A stretch of DNA of 32,737 nucleotides from an uncultured Mycoplasmatota bacterium (GCA_947574085.1 CANPIH010000008.1:1-32737); one strand, 5' to 3'. Positions 14,263-22,711 are shown, numbered from the stretch's first letter. The notes: a model not told the origin generated them from the sequence alone. Program-made: numbers and translations.

Positions 14263-15402
14263 TTAACGAAATAGCATAATGCTTAAAAATGCAAGATAAA
14301 TTACAAGTGCAATGTATCCATTTAATTGGTCAGATTTACTGGATTTTCCATGAATTCCAACGGCCATTGTAGTTAAATACCCTCCAATCAATCCACCTAT
14401 ATGAGCTAAATTATCAATGCCTGTTAACATAAAGCCTAAAAACAAATTCATTAAAATTAAAGGAACGATTTGAGCACGTAAAACATTTCCTAAATACAAA
14501 CGATAATGGTATCCAAAATAAAGCATACTTCCTAATAATCCAAAAATGGCTCCACTTGCACCAACTGATAGAGAAAGAGAAAACAAAGAAGACATTAAAC
14601 TACCACTTATTGCACTAATTAAATATATAGTTAAGAATTTCTTTTTTCCTACAAAATTTTCTAATTGTGTTCCAATAATACATAGAGAATATAAATTTAC
14701 AAATAAATGAATAATACCAGCGTGAAGAAATGTTCCTGTTAGAAGTCGCCAAATTTGCCCGTTTCTTATTGCGGAGGAACTTACAGCACCTAGTAAGTTT
14801 AAGGCATAAGCATCTGTTTCTCCTTTACCTACTATAAAACTCACAAAAAATAAAAACACACAAATTGCCATGATAACATAAGTTACTATTATTCTTTTAG
14901 GCTTAAAAGTTGCTTCATATATACGATTGTTTTTTTCCGTTTTGGCATTAATGTCTTCCGTTACATTAATAATTAAATCTAAGCCTTTTTCTTCTTTTAA
15001 AAGTTTGTTTTCAATTCCAGGAAAAAATTTTTCTATTTTGTTTGTTTCTTTATTATTTATATCCTTTAATACAATGGATTTAATATTTTTATCATCTTCT
15101 AAATGAATCTCATCATTTACATCTAAAAATATATTAAAAGCGTTCATAGAAAACGAAACCGTTTTCTTTTTTATTTGTCGCATAACATTTTTTATTTTAA
15201 AAAGATCTGTTTTAAATTGTTCTTCATTATGAATGTAGTTAGAATTTATTCTAACAATTTTATATTTTGCCTCACTATTTTCTAACCAAACCTCATCTTT
15301 AACTCCATGTACAATAATAGGAGTATAATTTTCTTCTGTAATGAAATAATGGACCAATCTCATCACTATTTCATCTTTTTTGGTAATAGTAATTGTATTC
15401 AT
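14263..15402 (-). CDS. Rhomboid-family intramembrane serine protease (GluP-like)
   Basis: A 379-residue protein with a cytoplasmic N-terminal domain of about 165 residues followed by a six- to seven-helix rhomboid domain. Catalytic Ser283 lies in GASGAIFG and His334 in NLAHIGGLIGG; HAGIIHLFVNLYSL and the WR segment are other rhomboid landmarks. The large soluble N-terminal domain resembles B. subtilis GluP (YqgP), but the C-terminal TPR repeats of GluP are missing. The start is ATG 15402, preceded by GGAG at 8-9 nt; an upstream ATG at 15444 runs through the promoter region. Substrate unknown. It diverges from a small membrane-protein gene. Confidence 0.88.
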   Translation of the reverse strand: MNTITITKKDEIVMRLVHYFITEENYTPIIVHGVKDEVWLENSEAKYKIVRINSNYIHNEEQFKTDLFKIKNVMRQIKKKTVSFSMNAFNIFLDVNDEIHLEDDKNIKSIVLKDINNKETNKIEKFFPGIENKLLKEEKGLDLIINVTEDINAKTEKNNRIYEATFKPKRIIVTYVIMAICVFLFFVSFIVGKGETDAYALNLLGAVSSSAIRNGQIWRLLTGTFLHAGIIHLFVNLYSLCIIGTQLENFVGKKKFLTIYLISAISGSLMSSLFSLSLSVGASGAIFGLLGSMLYFGYHYRLYLGNVLRAQIVPLILMNLFLGFMLTGIDNLAHIGGLIGGYLTTMAVGIHGKSSKSDQLNGYIALVIYLAFLSIMLFR

Positions 15403-15420
15403 TTTTGCATCTCCTTTTAG

Positions 15421-15449
15421 TAATATTATTTTAGTATATTTCATATTTT
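15421..15449 (+). promoter_or_regulatory. SigE-type (mother-cell) promoter
   Basis: TAATATT (15421-15427) matches the SigE -35 KMATATT fully; 14-nt spacer; -10 CATATTTT (15442-15449) matches CATACAnT at 6 of 8. The predicted transcript start lies just before the GAGGTG ribosome-binding site (15457-15462). Confidence 0.55.
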
Positions 15450-15467
15450 TAGTAAAGAGGTGAATCT

Positions 15468-15800
15468 ATGTTTGCATTTTTTTTAACCTTAGGTTTTGTC
15501 TTTACGCATTTCTTTTTGTGCTTTCCCATTAAAAAAATTATTTTACTGAATAAAGTCGATAATGATTTTTTATTCATTTATATTACAAATCTTCTTTTAC
15601 TACTCGCTTTTTTTTATTATTTTATTCTACTTAGCCAATTGTTTTTTACATTCTTCTTATCTTTATTCTTAATGGTTTTCTCCTACTTACTTCTTTATCA
15701 TATAAAAAATATTTTAGGAAAATACTCTTTACTGAGTTTCCCTTATTTTTTCTTGTGTGTTTATACCTTCTCTAAAATTTTTATTTTATATTTATTCTAA
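15468..15800 (+). CDS. Small four-helix membrane protein, possible sporulation gene
   Basis: A 110-residue, extremely hydrophobic Phe/Leu-rich protein with about four predicted membrane helices (2-21, 34-55, 55-79, 86-110) and short charged loops (KKIILLNKVDND, HIKNILGK). I do not recognise a family. The reading frame is real: GAGGTG sits 5-6 nt before the ATG, and a SigE-type promoter lies directly upstream. It is one of few plus-strand genes here and its last 9 nt overlap the end of rluD on the other strand. The promoter suggests production in the mother cell during sporulation, perhaps at the forespore outer membrane; this is inference. Confidence 0.7.
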   Translation: MFAFFLTLGFVFTHFFLCFPIKKIILLNKVDNDFLFIYITNLLLLLAFFYYFILLSQLFFTFFLSLFLMVFSYLLLYHIKNILGKYSLLSFPYFFLCVYTFSKIFILYLF

Positions 15801-16679
15801 TTCTTTTAAATAATTTTTAAAATAAGTAGGTAAAGGAGTTTCAAAGTGCATTTCTTGTCGAGTAATCGGATGTACAAAATCAATAGTTTTGGAATGCAAA
15901 AACTGTCCTACATCTTTTCTCTTTTGGATTCCATAGATAGGATCATTGAAAACAGGATAACCAATATATTTCATATGAACACGTATTTGATGGGTTCTTC
16001 CTGTTTCTAAATGTAGATTTACTAAAGTATGATTGGAAAATCGCTTTTCTACACTTAAGTAGGTAACCGCATTTTTAGCATTTTGGTCCGTAACAGCCAT
16101 TTTTTTTCGATTGTTTTTATCTCTTCCAATAGGTGCGTCAATTTTGGCTTCCTTATGAGGAAATACTCCACAAAGTAAAGCAGTATACTCTCTTTTTATT
16201 GCATGAACTTTAAAAGCATCAGATAAAATTTCATGTGCTTTATTGGATTTTGCTACCAACATGACTCCAGATGTATCCTTATCCAAGCGATGAACAATTC
16301 CTGGCCGAACTTCTCCGTTTATAGTACTTAAATTTTGTGTGTAATACAAAAGACCATTCGCTAAAGTATTTTCTTTTGTGCCACAACCTGGATGTACTAC
16401 AACTCCTGTAGGTTTATTTACCACCAAAATGTCTTCATCTTCATACAAAATATCTAGTTCCATTTTCGATGGTTTTAGATTGGTTTCTTTAACATATTCC
16501 TGTACGACTTCTACAAGATCGCCTTGTTTGACTATATAACTAGGTTTTACATTTTTTCCATTTACTAAAATAGATCCCGCTACTAACATCTTACCAATGC
16601 AACTTCGAGAATATTCTAATTTTTCACTCAAAATTTTATCAATTCGCTCTTTACTTTCTTCAATTGTCCATTTTTGCAT
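15792..16679 (-). CDS. rluD: Pseudouridine synthase, RluD/YlyB family
   Basis: Converts uridines in 23S rRNA (RluD-type positions) to pseudouridine. The 295-residue product has an N-terminal S4 RNA-binding domain (about 12-60) and the catalytic domain with GIVHRLDKDTSGVMLVAK; D133 is the catalytic Asp. RTHQIRVHM and a C-terminal HPITRQEMHFETPLP complete the family. Its start overlaps the end of lspA by 20 nt, so the two are cotranscribed, as lspA-ylyB in B. subtilis. The exact target uridine cannot be told from sequence. Confidence 0.92.
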   Translation of the reverse strand: MQKWTIEESKERIDKILSEKLEYSRSCIGKMLVAGSILVNGKNVKPSYIVKQGDLVEVVQEYVKETNLKPSKMELDILYEDEDILVVNKPTGVVVHPGCGTKENTLANGLLYYTQNLSTINGEVRPGIVHRLDKDTSGVMLVAKSNKAHEILSDAFKVHAIKREYTALLCGVFPHKEAKIDAPIGRDKNNRKKMAVTDQNAKNAVTYLSVEKRFSNHTLVNLHLETGRTHQIRVHMKYIGYPVFNDPIYGIQKRKDVGQFLHSKTIDFVHPITRQEMHFETPLPTYFKNYLKELE

Positions 16680-17130
16680 TTTGATCTTCTCCTTTTAAAA
16701 TAGCAACGATTAGAAGAAAAATTCCTATTACTATAAAAGCATCTGCAAAATTAAAAATTGGATATTGATAAGAAAAAAATTGAAAAGATAAAAAATCTCG
16801 TACATACCCTAAAAATATGCGATCAATTAAATTTCCTACTACACCACCTAAAATAAATCCAAATGCAATATTGTTTCTTTTGTTGTGCTTAAAATTATAC
16901 ATATAACGATAAATAATAAAAATAGCTAATAAAGAAATGGCAATTAAAAAATCTACCTTATTATCCAGTATACTCCATGCTGCACCATAATTTTTAATAA
17001 AGTGTATAGAAAAAAAGTTTTTTATGATAGCGTAGTTTTTGTCAAAAGCAAAAAAGATACCAATTAAGATTTTGGTAATTTGATCCATAAACAAAGAAAT
17101 AACTGCTATTATAAAAATTTTTCGATTCAT
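16660..17130 (-). CDS. lspA: Prolipoprotein signal peptidase
   Basis: Cleaves signal peptides of diacylated prolipoproteins in the membrane. The 156-residue protein has four membrane helices and the aspartic-protease residues D103 (GNLIDRI) and D130 (FNFADAFI), plus MDQITK in helix 1 and KNYGAAWSIL in place of the usual NTGAAFS. The ribosome-binding site is weak (GAAGAA). A promoter lies in the 3' end of ylmC. rluD overlaps its end. Confidence 0.93.
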   Translation of the reverse strand: MNRKIFIIAVISLFMDQITKILIGIFFAFDKNYAIIKNFFSIHFIKNYGAAWSILDNKVDFLIAISLLAIFIIYRYMYNFKHNKRNNIAFGFILGGVVGNLIDRIFLGYVRDFLSFQFFSYQYPIFNFADAFIVIGIFLLIVAILKGEDQNAKMDN

Positions 17131-17153
17131 GATTTTTCTTCTTTCACTTTTGT

Positions 17154-17183
17154 ATTATAGCAAACTCTTTTCTTATATTTCAA
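17154..17183 (-). promoter_or_regulatory. lspA promoter (SigA type)
   Basis: -35 TTGAAA (17178-17183), 18-nt spacer, extended -10 TGCTATAAT (TATAAT 17154-17159). The -35 lies inside the last codons of ylmC. Confidence 0.7.
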
Positions 17184-17394
17184 CTAATATTACATCTTCT
17201 CCTATTTTTTTTATTTGTTCCATTCCAATATTTATCTCTCCATTACTACCAAAAAATCGAAAAAAACGTCTAGGCTCTACAACAAAGTATTTTACATTTC
17301 CTTTTTCATCTAATTCAATATCTGTAATTCTTCCTAATTTTCTCCCATCTATTAAACTGACTATATCTTTTACTTGCAATTCTGAAACACGCAT
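17173..17394 (-). CDS. ylmC: PRC-barrel protein, YlmC/YmxH family
   Basis: A 73-residue PRC-barrel protein (MRVSELQVKDIVSLIDGRKL at its start, then GRITDIELDEKG and an FFRFFG turn). YlmC/YmxH proteins are short, conserved in endospore formers and linked to sporulation, with no known reaction. The start is ATG 17394, with AAGGTGG 5 nt before it; a GTG at 17403 lies in that site. In B. subtilis ylmC lies just after sigG and ylmA, and here it follows sigG and dut. A CATACGTT (17412-17419), close to a SigE -10, lies right before the ribosome-binding site, but I found no matching -35. Confidence 0.85.
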   Translation of the reverse strand: MRVSELQVKDIVSLIDGRKLGRITDIELDEKGNVKYFVVEPRRFFRFFGSNGEINIGMEQIKKIGEDVILVEI

Positions 17395-17430
17395 AGATAC
17401 CACCTTAATAAAACGTATGAAAGAGAAAAA

Positions 17431-17453
17431 AAAAAAGAACCATATTCTTTTTT
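17431..17453 (-). terminator. dut terminator
   Basis: 9-bp stem AAAAAAGAA/TTCTTTTTT (17431-17439, 17445-17453, 5-nt loop) overlapping the dut stop, with a T-run of ten on the minus strand. Confidence 0.8.
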
Positions 17454-17898
17454 ATTTTTCACCTGTAGACCCAAAACTTCCTTTTCCACGTTTAGTAGTA
17501 TCTAATTCTTCTATTTCTACAAAATTGGCTTTTAAATAAGGGGTAATGATAAATTGTGCAATTCTATCGTTTGGCTCAATTGTTTGAGATTCATTACTAT
17601 GATTGTGTAAAGCTACCATAACTTCCCCACGGTAATCTGCATCAACAACTCCTACTTTATTTGCTGGTGCAAGATGCTTTTTACTAGCAAGACCACTTCT
17701 CGCATAAATCAGACCAGCATAGCCTTTTGGCAAAGCAAAAGATAACCCTGTTGGCACTAATTTCGTTTCATGTGCGTTAAAAGTCATTGCGGTTTCAATA
17801 CAAGCGTAAAGGTCTGCACCTGCTGAATCTTCCGTTCCATACGTTGGTATCTTAGCTTTTTCGTTTATTTTTTTTATTTCTACTGTTTCTATTTTCAT
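17452..17898 (-). CDS. dut: dUTP diphosphatase
   Basis: Hydrolyses dUTP to dUMP and PPi, keeping uracil out of DNA and feeding dTMP synthesis. The 148-residue trimeric-type dUTPase has all five motifs: EDSAGADLYA (23-32), ARSGLASK (66-73), GVVDADYRGEV (83-93), RIAQ (112-115) and RGKGSFGSTG (137-146, the Phe that stacks on the substrate). It sits between sigG and ylmC, which is not the B. subtilis arrangement. A terminator follows directly. Confidence 0.95.
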   Translation of the reverse strand: MKIETVEIKKINEKAKIPTYGTEDSAGADLYACIETAMTFNAHETKLVPTGLSFALPKGYAGLIYARSGLASKKHLAPANKVGVVDADYRGEVMVALHNHSNESQTIEPNDRIAQFIITPYLKANFVEIEELDTTKRGKGSFGSTGEK

Positions 17899-17933
17899 AT
17901 TTCTTACTCCTTTTTATATTATAGCATAATTTT

Positions 17934-18710
17934 TTATTTAATTAAACGTTTTATATTTTGAATAGCGTTTTTTTCGATACGTGAAACTTGTGCTTGAGAA
18001 ATTCCTAAACTTTCTGCTATTTCCATTTGGGTTTTTCCAACAATAAATCGAGACAACAAGACATTTCTTTCTCTTTCTTTTATTTTTCCAATGGCTCGCC
18101 TTAATGAAATTAACATATCTTTATCTTGGACCATGTCTTTTTTATCGGCAATTTGGTCAAGCAAATAAATCGTATCACCTCCATCATTATAAATTGGTTC
18201 AAAAATACTCATGGGTTCTTTAAGAGCATCTAAAGCAAAATTAATTTGGTATTCTTCTATTTCAAGTGCTTTAGCTATTTCTTTATTATTTGGTTCCGTA
18301 CCATGTGTTTTCATATAGTCTTCTTTAAATTTTATAATAGCATACGCTTGATCTTTTATACTACGACTTACGCGTACAGGAGTATTATCTCTTATAAAAC
18401 GTTTTATTTCTCCAATTATTAATGGACAAGCGTATGTTGATAGTTTTAAATCGTAGGACAAATCGAAATTATCAATAGCTTTGATAAGTCCTATAACTCC
18501 CACTTGAAATAAGTCGTCAAGATTATATTTTTCTTTATTAAATCGCTTTAATATGCTCAAAACCAATTTTAAATTTCCATTAATTAATTCTTCTTTAGCA
18601 CTCTCATCTCCAGCTTGGTACTTTTTAAACAATTCATTCATTTCGCTCTGTTTTAAAACTTTAATTTCACTTGTATTGATTCCAGTAATATCTACTTTGT
18701 ATTTATTCAC
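17934..18710 (-). CDS. sigG: RNA polymerase sporulation sigma factor SigG
   Basis: The late forespore sigma factor. The 258-residue product (260 in B. subtilis) begins MNKYKVDITGIN, like MSRNKVEICGV of SigG. It has region 2 (NGNLKLVLSILKRF, DDLFQVGVIGLIKAIDNFD), region 3 and a region 4 helix-turn-helix (GKTQMEIAESLGISQAQVSRIEK), plus the SigG/SigF-type FEPIYNDGGD. The start is GTG 18710: AAGGAG lies 8 nt before it, while the in-frame ATG at 18728 is upstream of that site. It follows spoIIGA-sigE with a 90-nt gap holding a SigF-type promoter. Confidence 0.95.
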   Translation of the reverse strand: MNKYKVDITGINTSEIKVLKQSEMNELFKKYQAGDESAKEELINGNLKLVLSILKRFNKEKYNLDDLFQVGVIGLIKAIDNFDLSYDLKLSTYACPLIIGEIKRFIRDNTPVRVSRSIKDQAYAIIKFKEDYMKTHGTEPNNKEIAKALEIEEYQINFALDALKEPMSIFEPIYNDGGDTIYLLDQIADKKDMVQDKDMLISLRRAIGKIKERERNVLLSRFIVGKTQMEIAESLGISQAQVSRIEKNAIQNIKRLIK

Positions 18711-18731
18711 AAAAAAAACTCCTTTCATAGT

Positions 18732-18761
18732 TGTTTTGCTATAAAAAGAGTTTTTTTATTC
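18732..18761 (-). promoter_or_regulatory. SigF-type promoter of sigG
   Basis: -35 GAATA (18757-18761, fits GHATR), 16-nt spacer, -10 AGCAAAACA (18732-18740; fits GGHRARHT at 6 of 8). In B. subtilis the sigG gene (spoIIIG) is transcribed by SigF, so this fits, though the -10 is imperfect. It could also be read by SigG itself. Confidence 0.45.
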
Positions 18762-18800
18762 ATTTTGTTAAAAATTCTAAATTAAATTAAAAAACACAAT

Positions 18801-19484
18801 TTAAGTTTTTAATAAATTTTTTAAATTTTTAATTACTTTTTTTTCAATTCTAGAAATATAAGACTGACTAATTCCTAATATTTCTGCCACTTCTTTTTGC
18901 GTATATTCTTCAGTATTGTTTAATCCATAACGCAAAATCATAATTTGTTTGTCTCTAGGATCAAGTTTATTAATCTCGTTAGCCAACATTTTCTTATCCA
19001 TAGAAGATTCAAATTCTTTAATTACAACATCTTCTTCTGTTCCTAAAATATCTTCTAAATGAAGTTCATTTCCTTCTGAGTCATAATTTAAAGCATCCTC
19101 AAAAGATATTTCTGTTTTTCTTCTTTTATTTTTACGCAAAAACATTAAAATTTCATTGGCGATGCATCGAGAAGCGTATGTAGCTAATTTAATGTTTTTA
19201 TCAATTTTATAAGTATTGATTCCTTTGATAAGTCCTATAGAACCTATACTTACCAAGTCCTCTATATCATATCCAGCACTTTCATATTTTTTAGCTAAAA
19301 ATACCACTAACCGAAGATTGTGTTCAATTAATTTGTCCCGAGCATTTTCATCCCCACTTTTTAATCGTATTAAAAGAGCAAGCTCCTCTTCTTTTTCTAA
19401 AGGGGGTGGTAATTTGTCAGTACTACCCACAAAAAAGCATTCTACATATTTTGTTTTTAACCACTGCAATAATTTTCTTATCAT
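18801..19484 (-). CDS. sigE: RNA polymerase sporulation sigma factor SigE precursor
   Basis: The early mother-cell sigma factor, made as inactive pro-SigE. The 227-residue protein has an N-terminal amphipathic pro-sequence (MIRKLLQWLKTKYVECFFVG) before the conserved LPPPL at 25-29. This leader is about ten residues shorter than in B. subtilis. Region 2 (NLRLVVFLAKKYESAGYDIEDLVSIG, LATYASRCI) and region 4 (TQKEVAEILGISQSYISRIEKK) are intact. Its ATG overlaps the end of spoIIGA by 4 nt (ATGA), coupling the protease to its substrate. Confidence 0.96.
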   Translation of the reverse strand: MIRKLLQWLKTKYVECFFVGSTDKLPPPLEKEEELALLIRLKSGDENARDKLIEHNLRLVVFLAKKYESAGYDIEDLVSIGSIGLIKGINTYKIDKNIKLATYASRCIANEILMFLRKNKRRKTEISFEDALNYDSEGNELHLEDILGTEEDVVIKEFESSMDKKMLANEINKLDPRDKQIMILRYGLNNTEEYTQKEVAEILGISQSYISRIEKKVIKNLKNLLKT

Positions 19485-20269
19485 TCTAAATCCTCCATTA
19501 ATTTGTTATTTAAAATACATTCTACACCATTCATTGAAAATTTTTTGTCGCTTATACCAATTAAATAATTTTTGTATTTTTTCTTTCCAATAATTACATA
19601 TTCTGGTTTAAAGCATTTTAGTAAATTGTTATTTCCTAAGCTATGAAAAGGAATACAATATATTTTTTGTTTTTGTTCATCAATAATTCCTTTTTGAATA
19701 AGAAGTATTGGTTTATTGGTAATTGGATCTATTAATTTATTTCCAGTATCTAAAAAACCTTTTAATTTTAAGCTTAAACTGTTTTTTATTCCTATTTCTA
19801 CTTGATGCACTAAGTGAAAAGTAGTTTTAAACTTTTTCGACTGTTTATAATATATATATAAAATGATTGGAGAAATTAGAATTAAAAAAACAGCGTTTAT
19901 ACTAATTCCTTTATTGATAAAAATCATTCCTACATGTGTATAGGAAAATTCTAGATTTAAATAATACAAAAAGCCTCCTAAAATAACTCCAAGCATATAA
20001 AAATAGCCTAGATTATTTAAAGTGTATTTTAAGTCTTTGTATTGAAAAGCCATTAAATTCATTGCAATTGCAATACTAATTTTTCCCAAAAATAGAGGTA
20101 ATGAACTTATTGAAAAAAATAAAAATAATATAGAAAAACTTCCAAGCAAACTGCCCAGAACAATTCTTTTGAAAGAGGCATTTCTTTTTAAAGTAATACT
20201 CGTGGTAATTAGCAAAAGAAAGTCTATATAAAAATTTAATAAAACAATTAAATCTATATAAACTTTCAT
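19481..20269 (-). CDS. spoIIGA: Pro-SigE processing aspartic protease SpoIIGA
   Basis: Cleaves the pro-sequence of SigE after a signal from the forespore. The 262-residue protein has five N-terminal membrane helices (about 1-140) and a soluble protease half with the catalytic motif GFLDTGNKLIDP (D174). The start is ATG 20269 (MKVYIDLIVLLNF), with GGTGA 5 nt before it, matching the B. subtilis N-terminus. A TATACT (20286-20291) lies just upstream without a standard -35, as expected for a Spo0A-dependent promoter. The arms of the ftsZ terminator next to it carry TGTCGCT, which resembles the Spo0A box TGTCGAA. Confidence 0.93.
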   Translation of the reverse strand: MKVYIDLIVLLNFYIDFLLLITTSITLKRNASFKRIVLGSLLGSFSILFLFFSISSLPLFLGKISIAIAMNLMAFQYKDLKYTLNNLGYFYMLGVILGGFLYYLNLEFSYTHVGMIFINKGISINAVFLILISPIILYIYYKQSKKFKTTFHLVHQVEIGIKNSLSLKLKGFLDTGNKLIDPITNKPILLIQKGIIDEQKQKIYCIPFHSLGNNNLLKCFKPEYVIIGKKKYKNYLIGISDKKFSMNGVECILNNKLMEDLE

Positions 20270-20293
20270 AATAATCACCATAAAAAGTATATA

Positions 20294-20321
20294 AAAAAGC
20301 GACAGTAATTTATGTCGCTTT
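20294..20321 (-). terminator. ftsZ terminator
   Basis: 9-bp stem AAAGCGACA/TGTCGCTTT (20296-20304, 20313-20321) with an 8-nt loop and six T on the minus strand. It separates ftsZ from spoIIGA and abuts the spoIIGA -10. Confidence 0.8.
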
Positions 20322-20333
20322 ATGAATTATTGT

Positions 20334-21425
20334 TTAAAAACCATCTTGATTCCTAAAAAAAGGAGGAAAATCATATTCTGAACCCATATCGTCTGCAAAT
20401 CTACTTTGTCTTGTTTGCTCACTATTGTCATATTTTTTAGAATCTTCTAAAATTTTCTCTTGTTTGGTTGCATCAAATCCAGTTGCTATAACTGTTACAA
20501 TTACTTCTTCAGTCAAATTGGCATTAGGTATAGCACCAAAAATGATATTAATGTCATTTTTAGCAGCTGAACGTACAGTCTCTACGGCATCTTCAATTTC
20601 AAATAACGTCAAAGATTCGCCTCCAGTAATGTTAATAATAGCATCAGTAGCACCTTCGATTGTCGTTTCGAGTAAAGCACTAGATACCGCTTGCTCTGCT
20701 GCATCTATAGCTCGATTGTCTCCAACACCCATTCCAATTCCAATTAAAGCGGTTCCGGAATTTTCCATAACGGTTTTAACGTCCGCAAAATCTAGATTAA
20801 TAATTCCTGTAACAGCAATCAAGTCTGAAATAGATTGTACTCCTCGATGCAAGACATTGTCAACTTCTTTAAAGGCCTCCTGAAACTTTGTTGTTCTATC
20901 AATAACGTCTCTTAGTCGATCATTAGGAATAATAATTAAAGTGTCCACATGTTTTTTTAGTTCTTCTACTCCTACTAAGGCTTGTTCCATTCTTTTGTTT
21001 CCTTCGAATAAAAAAGGTTTTGTAACGATACCAACTGTTAGAGCTCCTAAATCTTGTGCAATTTCTGCGACTATAGGACCAGCACCTGTACCTGTTCCTC
21101 CACCAAGTCCACAAGCAACAAAGACCATATCTGCTCCACGGACAGCTTCTTCAATATCTGCTTTATTTTCCAAAGCGGATTCACGTCCTACTTCTGGATT
21201 GGATCCAGCTCCACGACCTCCAGTAATACTTTCACCAATTTGAATTTTATGTTCAGCTTTTGAATTGTCTAAAACTTGTTTATCCGTATTTACTACGTAA
21301 AATTCAACACCTTGAACACCTTCTTCTACCATTCGATTCACTGCATTACAACCGCCACCGCCAACACCAAATACTTTTATTTTGGCAATTGGATTTATTT
21401 TTAGACCATTACTAATTCCTTCCAT
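20334..21425 (-). CDS. ftsZ: Cell division GTPase FtsZ
   Basis: The tubulin homologue that forms the Z-ring. The 363-residue protein has [13 protein letters not shown] (20-32), the tubulin signature GGGTGTG (108-114), NTDKQVL, and the T7-loop region [11 protein letters not shown] with catalytic acids. A short linker (about 325-345) leads to the C-terminal partner-binding tail [12 protein letters not shown], a variant of the usual DIPxFLR peptide that binds FtsA, EzrA and SepF. It starts 12 nt after ftsA ends, and a terminator follows. Confidence 0.97.
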   Translation of the reverse strand: MEGISNGLKINPIAKIKVFGVGGGGCNAVNRMVEEGVQGVEFYVVNTDKQVLDNSKAEHKIQIGESITGGRGAGSNPEVGRESALENKADIEEAVRGADMVFVACGLGGGTGTGAGPIVAEIAQDLGALTVGIVTKPFLFEGNKRMEQALVGVEELKKHVDTLIIIPNDRLRDVIDRTTKFQEAFKEVDNVLHRGVQSISDLIAVTGIINLDFADVKTVMENSGTALIGIGMGVGDNRAIDAAEQAVSSALLETTIEGATDAIINITGGESLTLFEIEDAVETVRSAAKNDINIIFGAIPNANLTEEVIVTVIATGFDATKQEKILEDSKKYDNSEQTRQSRFADDMGSEYDFPPFFRNQDGF

Positions 21426-21437
21426 AGTACACTCTCC

Positions 21438-22682
21438 TTAATTATCAAAAAAATAACCAAATAATTTTCCCAATACCGAATTATCCGATATATTTATTTT
21501 TTTATGTTTTCCACTTAATTCATCTAATTCTTCAGAAGAGAAAATGGAAAACTCTTTTCCACGTAATTTTAATTTACGATCGTAGTTTTTAATAATACCT
21601 AGGCAAACAGAATATTTATTGTTTCGTACTCCTATTTCGTACAAACGTGCTAATTTAGCACTTTTTCCAAAAACACTTTCCAATGTTAGAGAAAAATCTG
21701 CCATTTCGCTTACGCCACCCGATACTATTATATAATGAATTTCTTTTTTTGTTAAGTAATTAATTTGCTTTTTTGCAATATTTAATATTTCTTCCAAACG
21801 ACTCATAATAATTTCACTTAATTCGTATTGATTCACTTGGATATTTTCACCTAACTTATTTGTAACAAATTGTGTATTACTTGCTTGTGCTAAACGCTTA
21901 TGAGCAAGTCCAAAGTTCTCTTTTAGATTTCTTGCATCACTCTTTGTTACCTTATATATAAATGATATATCATTATCAATATTTTGTCCACCTATTTCAA
22001 TCACAGAGGTATTGGTAAGAACTCCTTTATTATAAATAGATACTGTGGTATTATTCTCTCCAATATTTATAATTGCTCCTATTTGGCTGATCATTTTTTC
22101 TCTTTCCAAAGCATTGTAATCTCCTATTGAAGTTAAAGATAAATCAATTACTTCAATATTAAGTTGAGAAAAGCTCTCCAAAATTGGTTTGATATTTTCT
22201 TTTGGAACCATTACCACAATTGTTTTGACATATAGTTTATTTGCCATACAATTTAATGGATTTTTTGTTATTTCTTCTTCATTAATTATAAAATTTGTAG
22301 GAATTATTTCTACAATTTCATACGTATCAGGAACTTTATTATAAATAGACGATTGCATTACTCGTACTATATCGTTACCTCGTACAACTTTGTCTTCGTT
22401 TGTAATTGTAGTTAAACCTTCACACAGCATGAATTCCACATGAAAACTGGGAACAGTTACAAGCACCTTATTTATTCTTAATCCGATAATATCTTCTGCT
22501 TTTTTAATTGCTTCTTTTAAAGAAGCTACAAAAGCTTCTTTATTAGCTATTAATCCATGTTTAATGCCCTTTGAATCATTTTCTGCTACGGCTAAAATAT
22601 TTGTTTTGTTTTTTAGGATTTCAGCGACAATAATTTTAATTGTATCAGAACCAATATCTATACCAGCCATTATTTTTCTCAT
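21438..22682 (-). CDS. ftsA: Cell division protein FtsA
   Basis: An actin-like ATPase that tethers FtsZ to the membrane. The 414-residue protein has the phosphate-1 motif MAGIDIGSDTIKI, a 1C domain (about 85-165), GAIINIGENNTTVSIY, the phosphate-2-like region and HYIIVSGGVSEM. The C-terminal amphipathic helix SVLGKLFGYFFDN is the membrane-targeting sequence. It has its own promoter and AGGAG; ftsZ follows at 12 nt. Confidence 0.95.
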   Translation of the reverse strand: MRKIMAGIDIGSDTIKIIVAEILKNKTNILAVAENDSKGIKHGLIANKEAFVASLKEAIKKAEDIIGLRINKVLVTVPSFHVEFMLCEGLTTITNEDKVVRGNDIVRVMQSSIYNKVPDTYEIVEIIPTNFIINEEEITKNPLNCMANKLYVKTIVVMVPKENIKPILESFSQLNIEVIDLSLTSIGDYNALEREKMISQIGAIINIGENNTTVSIYNKGVLTNTSVIEIGGQNIDNDISFIYKVTKSDARNLKENFGLAHKRLAQASNTQFVTNKLGENIQVNQYELSEIIMSRLEEILNIAKKQINYLTKKEIHYIIVSGGVSEMADFSLTLESVFGKSAKLARLYEIGVRNNKYSVCLGIIKNYDRKLKLRGKEFSIFSSEELDELSGKHKKINISDNSVLGKLFGYFFDN

Positions 22683-22711
22683 ACTATTTGCTCCTATTAT
22701 TTATTAGTTTA

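Noticed and set aside
17412-17447. SigE promoter for ylmC (CATACGTT with GAATATG)
   Set aside because: The -10 is good, but the only -35 candidate is 21 nt away, too far for SigE; left as a remark in the gene entry.
18711-18728. ATG 18728 as sigG start
   Set aside because: The Shine-Dalgarno AAGGAG lies inside these codons and points to GTG 18710, which also gives the known SigG N-terminus.
20425-21263. Several overlapping open frames inside ftsZ on both strands
   Set aside because: FtsZ is unmistakable in the other frame; the others are compositional shadows.
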